Shown: in pieces, positions 59,587 to 64,000 of the stretch | Layout of the letters: every line of letters begins with the position of its first letter | Numbering within the stretch: the stretch's first letter is position 1 | Made by a program: the position numbers and the translations under genes | Assembly: GCF_001723175.1 (NCBI RefSeq) | Contig: NC_064654.1 | Location: 2,108,001 to 2,172,000, forward strand | DNA: 64,000 nucleotides | Direction: 5' to 3' | DNA from: Penicillium oxalicum | Taxonomy: Eukaryota; Ascomycota; Eurotiomycetes; Eurotiales; Aspergillaceae | Notes under the pieces: model-generated | Database searches by the model: none | Seen by the model: only the letters and a program-made list of their open reading frames with translations | Told to the model about the DNA's origin: nothing

Positions 59587-60094
59587 GCGAAGGACACATC
59601 GATTTCAGTCCTGGTCATCAGGCGCATTCCACTTGTGAAGACTTGTGTCTTCAAGTAGCATCTTTGGGAGCTCTTTGAACGCAAATACGAGATTCCTATC
59701 CACGGTGATGCATTTGACACCTGCCTTAGCTACCGATCGAACTAGAGGATGCCGCTATCCGGTAACTACGTAATTCATGGAATGCCGTGGCGCCTTAGAC
59801 AGCCCCAAAAACCGCGTCTTTTAGTACGAAGGTCAGGCCAAAGCGGGGCGAGCGGGACGGGAAGCCATGTGCATGACTCAGCAAAAGAACCTTTGCGCTA
59901 GGTCACATGAGGGATAGCTTCCGCTCCGTCCAGAAGGGCAAGCGAGGGTTGAGCCCTGACCCAAAAAGGAAATCGAAGCCCTTGCCCGAAAAATCCCCAC
60001 TACGCAGAGAATCTCACAACGACTAACCTTTTCGACTTCGACCTCGCCCTCCCCCGTCGACAACCCTCCAATTCATTCCACCAGGAACGTCAAA
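59587..60094. promoter_or_regulatory. RPS3 promoter region
   Basis: About 500 bp between YMR1 and RPS3. The 5' UTR side is C/T-rich (60030-60090), typical of highly expressed fungal genes. No further site assigned. Confidence 0.4.
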
Positions 60095-61241
60095 ATGGCC
60101 GCTGTTCAGGGAGCTATTTCCAAGCGTCGCAAGTTCGTCGCCGACGGTGTCTTCTACGCCGAGCTCAACGAGTTCTTCCAGCGCGAACTCGCTGAGGAGG
60201 GCTACTCCGGTGTCGAAGTCCGTGTCACTCCCACCGTCACCGACATCAGTACGTCGCCTCCATCGAATTTGCCCTCTCTCCAAGGCGCATAATCGCCAAT
60301 ACATGGTTTAATCGAGCTATGAAAGCTTGAAGGGTCGCATATGGGTCGATCAAGCTCGGAAATATACGATCAATTGGAACATACGGTGACGATCCCATGC
60401 TAACGGATCGTCTTTCCTACAGTCATCCGCGCCACCCACACCCAGGAGGTTCTTGGCGAGCAGGGTCGCCGCATCCGTGAGCTCACCTCGCTCATCCAGA
60501 AGCGCTTCAAGTTCCCCGAGAACTCTGTCTCCCTCTACGCCGCCAAGGTCCAGAACCGCGGTCTCTCCCGCCGTCGCTCAGTGCGAGTCCCTCCGCTACA
60601 AGCTCCTGAACGGTCTGGCCGTTCGTCGTGCCTGCTATGGTGTCCTCCGTTTCATCATGGAGAGCGGTGCCAAGAGGTTGCGAGGTTGTCGTCTCCGGCA
60701 AGCTCCGTGCCGCCCGTGCCAAGTCCATGAAGTTCACTGTACGTTCACACCGATATCTATGATGCTGTATCTTGGCGACCTTCCCCGTGTCTTGATGGCC
60801 CCGTTGAGTTACGGGGAACACGCGCTGGTTTCTGCCGAGTCATTTGCTCTTGTAGCAGCGGAGACGAGGCGACATTGTGTACGGCTACAGCTTTACTGAC
60901 TCGATTCCCATTAGGACGGCTTCATGATCCACTCCGGTCAGCCCGCCAAGGAGTTCATTGACTCCGCCACCCGTCACGTTCTCCTCCGCCAGGGTGTCCT
61001 CGGAATCAAGGTCAAGATCATGCGTGGCTCTGACCCCGAGGGCAAGTCCGGCCCCCAGAAGACCCTCCCCGACTCCGTCACCATCATTGAGCCCAAGGAG
61101 GAGCAGCCCGTCCTGCAGCCCATGTCTCAGGACTACGGTGCCAAGGCCCTTGCTGCCCAGCAGGCTGCTGAGCAGCAGCGTCTGGCTGAGGAGCAGGCCG
61201 CCAGCGCAGAGGGTGGTGCCGAGGCTTACACTCAGGAGTAA
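60095..61241 (+). CDS. rps3: 40S ribosomal protein S3 (uS3), frame broken by two 1-nt insertions
   Basis: Exons 60095-60248, 60423-60738 and 60915-61241. Exon 1 ([19 protein letters not shown]) and exon 3 ([33 protein letters not shown]) are textbook RPS3. Exon 2 starts correctly ([20 protein letters not shown], the KH domain) but has one extra C in the CCC at 60567-60569 and one extra A near 60675. Without these two bases the exon reads continuously into SMKFT and the product is 264 residues, the family length. RPS3 lines the mRNA entry tunnel of the small subunit and is essential. An essential, usually single-copy gene cannot carry both shifts, so assembly error is the likely cause; a pseudogene copy is the alternative. 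Confidence 0.95.
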
Positions 61242-62181
61242 ATTTTTTTCTCAGGCAAAATACTTCCTTTATCTTCGCTTCCTGTCCTAACCTCTCTATA
61301 CTCCTGACGCAATCAAAATTTACATGAAGATTCCAAAAAAAGTCTCGGAACCTTTGACACGATCTCTCTCAGGCGTGATTTAGCCCAAACATTCACATGT
61401 CTTTCGGGCTGACGGACAAGTCTGCGAAAGTCACACTCACGTGAATGTACAACCTTATGAGAAAAGTATCTTAATGACTCGAAACATGGAATACCCTCAC
61501 AGTACCTGTTCATCGTACCCGCCTCGAAGCTGTCCACACCCGTCAGCGCAATAAGTTTTAATTTCCCCGGCATTGCGATTCTGCATAGGCATTCCCTTGA
61601 AATTTGAATATTATCCACGGCTGGCTATGTAACGATTCCATGATCCCGTTATCTATGAATGTAGGTGGATCTTCGGTACAACTATGATACCTCCGAGTCA
61701 CATGTATTTCATCGAGATTGCTGGCTCTAGATGGACCAATGCACTTAACACTCTAAAATCATGCTTATCGTTATCGTGCTCTCTTCGCTTGGCATGTATT
61801 TTGAGGCCCGGCTGTATCATGCATGCTCCGAGAACGAAAAGATCCTAACCGCAACTGTCTACCAATTCGGGCTGATTTCTCAAGGGCTCAATCGATAACG
61901 ATCCATGGCCAGGATCATCATCTTGAGCGTCTTGCGTCCGTAATCAGTGAAGGGAGGTGCTTTGCCAGATCGAAGCTGTATACAAAAATACGATACAAAA
62001 CTACCGGTCTTTTTTCGTAGGGTGCCTATAATCGCGCACACGTAGAGAGCATGAAAAAAATATCTGCGTTTTAATTTTTCTCCCTTGCCAGATTCATGAT
62101 GGATAATAGCACTCGGGGGAGATCTGAGCTTCCGCTGCGCTCTCACATCTATCTTCACCACAATGCGCTGTTCGTGTGTGC
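61242..62181. other. Convergent 3' intergenic region, 0.94 kb
   Basis: AT-rich, between the 3' ends of RPS3 and the PheRS beta gene. No coding or RNA feature recognised. Confidence 0.5.
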
Positions 62182-64000
62182 TTACAGGAAAGGCTCGATG
62201 TTGATCTCGAGGGTACTGACGGGATACTTCAGCTCATACTTGCCCAGGACGGTAGGGTGAAGAATGCCGAAAGAACCAATCATGTGGTCCTTTCCGCCAA
62301 CGCGCAAGTGGATGGAGGCGCTGTGGCCGGGGAAGTAGGTGGGATCTGTCATTTCGAGAATCAGCCAAGGGTTCTGTGTGAATTCAATTGTATCATAAAT
62401 CAGGCCAGATCACCTACCGTCCAGCTCCTTGATGTAATATTGCGAATCACTAATAGCGGCATTGTCGAGACCCTCCTCGGCGATAATGAAGGCACTCTTC
62501 AACATGGACATGACGCGGTCAAGCAGACCGTGGACGACCTCAAAACCACTGCTCTTGCCATAGAATGCAGCAGCAAAGTGGCGCTCGTTGCGGCTCTTGC
62601 GCTCCAAAGACAAGTCCTTGAAAGCAACATCGCTGACCTCGAAGATCTTCATCGGGACACTGTGGGCCTTGTTTTCACGGATAGTCTTCAATAAACCCGG
62701 CAGCAAGCTGGTGCGAACAACCTGGAATTCGGTAGTCTTGGGGTTGGCAAGCTTGACAGCAGTGTTTCCGTCGTCTTTGCGGTTGAGCCATGCAAAGTTT
62801 TCATCATGCGAGCAAAGAATCAACGGCAGAACCTCGGACCAGCCAGCCATCGCCGCTTCGACGCGAACAATGTCGGAGAGCTTGTTAATGGGGAGAGGCT
62901 GAGCAACGGTTCCCGACTTGCTGGGGAAAGATCGAGGGAGATTGTTGAAGCCATAGGCAATAGCCACATCCTCCATGATGTCGCACTGGTGAAGTACGTC
63001 GGCGCGGGTAGGCGGGATCTCGACGTCGATTGTGTCAGGGCTCATCGCGGAAGGCTTAGCTCGGTATGCCATCTTTGTCAGGAGGTTACTGATCTCGGAA
63101 GAGGAGAGTTCCAGACCACAGCATTGGTTGATGTACGAGACCTCAGCTGTTGTGGTACGGGGAGCGAGATCAGGAGTGACACGAGTCTGACCATTATGTT
63201 CTGACACAATCTCAACCGGCTCGATACTAGTTACAGTTAGTACTTGTATTAATTTCGAGGAGAAAACTCTACCGGAGAGGCCGTAGCATAGCAACTTACG
63301 TGAAGGGCTCCGAAGTGTACTGGGAGAACATAGTGACCATCATACGGTTCACGATTTCGAGCTTGGTTTGATCCAGCGCAGTGATCTCAATAAAGACATT
63401 TGTCGTGTCAAGGGAGATTTTCGAGTGGTCGCCGTTGATAATGGGAGGCAGAGAGCAAACGATGCGCTGTGAGTCGAAAATGACAGGGTAAACCGGTGAG
63501 TCGCGGATAATGTGCAAGTACTTGCTCAGTTGTTGATGCTTCTGTATATATCGGTCAGAATTTGCGATTTGGGAAGTATGAACGAAGCCTTGCGCTATAA
63601 GCTCACATACCTCGTAGAAGGCCATCAATTCATTGCCGTCCATTTCCTTGGTCTGGTTGAGGGGCACAAACTTGATGTCCTTGGGAGGGAGGGCATCGTA
63701 GGTGAACGGTCCTTTGATAGTGTCCAGATCGTGTGTACCAATGGAGACCAGGGTTCGTTGACGAGCTAGGTTTTGGTGAAGCTTGTCTTGCAAGGCAATG
63801 AAGGATGCGTAACGGGCCTTGTCGAATTTCACACCTCGGAGAATAGCACCTGAGACATAGGGTCTGATCTTGGTGGTCTTTTCAAATAAGTCAGCATTTT
63901 CAGTGAGTAGAATCAGTCCCGGGTTCCCTCACGCTCTCCTTCACGATAATTTGCTCCAATTGCCCATTCGCAGGCTTAGCCAGCTTGTACTCAGGCAGCG
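62182..64000 (-). CDS. frs1: Phenylalanyl-tRNA synthetase beta subunit, cytosolic (5' end outside window)
   Basis: Minus-strand exons in view: 63933-64000 (partial), 63611-63877, 63300-63541, 62418-63226 and 62182-62345; the N-terminus lies beyond the right edge. Features of eukaryotic PheRS beta: [38 protein letters not shown] (B3/B4 editing region), [26 protein letters not shown] (B5 domain) and [15 protein letters not shown] near the C-terminus. The last intron uses an acceptor inside what looks like open frame (GACAG at 62346), giving ELD-DPTYFPG. With the alpha subunit it forms the alpha2-beta2 enzyme charging tRNA-Phe. No frame damage in the visible part. Confidence 0.95.

Overview
The window is nuclear DNA of a filamentous ascomycete, most likely Eurotiales (Penicillium/Aspergillus type). 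The signs are short GT-AG introns of about 45-170 nt with CTGAC/CTAAC branch points, compact intergenic gaps, and recognisable fungal genes: a GH3 beta-glucosidase with a Penicillium-like signal peptide, ERG24, ATG27, SCS3/FIT, TAD1, YMR1, RPS3 and cytosolic PheRS beta. I rebuilt exon structures by hand from frame continuity, splice sites and family motifs. No database search was run.

Layout. 1-7 kb: a partial erythromycin-esterase-family gene (-), a divergent three-exon gene of unknown function (+), SCS3/FIT (-) and a large unknown protein with a Pro-Glu repeat tail (-). 9.8-15 kb: a 15-exon ABCC-type ABC transporter (+) whose nucleotide-binding motifs are eroded. 15.7-18.6 kb: secreted beta-glucosidase (-), then 4.3 kb without a recognisable gene. 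23-25.6 kb: an ACR3-type arsenite efflux gene (+) tail to tail with a bZIP factor (-). 26.7-31.2 kb: a polytopic membrane protein gene and a Zn2Cys6 regulator (+), both damaged. 31.8 kb: tRNA-Gly(GCC). 32.4-42.6 kb: a housekeeping block of ATG27 (-), ERG24 (+), TAD1 (-), SF3b10 (+) and a DUF3074/START-like protein (-). 43-54 kb is sparser, with an unknown protein, a small ORF, a glutathione transferase and an F-box/2EXR-like protein behind a 31-nt poly-C tract. 54.5-64 kb: a small coiled-coil protein (-), an NT-C2 protein with three micro-exons (+), YMR1 (+), RPS3 (+) and the 3' part of PheRS beta (-).

Most genes are unrelated housekeeping or accessory loci rather than one pathway. Possible functional pairings are ACR3 with the neighbouring bZIP (as in yeast ARR1/ARR3) and the shared promoter region of ATG27 and ERG24. 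Lipid and membrane themes recur (SCS3, ERG24, YMR1, ATG27, the START-like protein), but they are scattered.

Several coding sequences are broken here: RPS3 carries two 1-nt insertions, the Zn2Cys6 gene several 1-nt losses mostly in short homopolymers, YMR1 an in-frame TGA, and the membrane protein gene lacks an AG acceptor. RPS3 is essential, so uncorrected assembly error is the first explanation to exclude. The ABC transporter is different: all 14 introns splice in frame, yet both switch histidines, the NBD1 signature and the NBD2 Q-loop glutamine are replaced.
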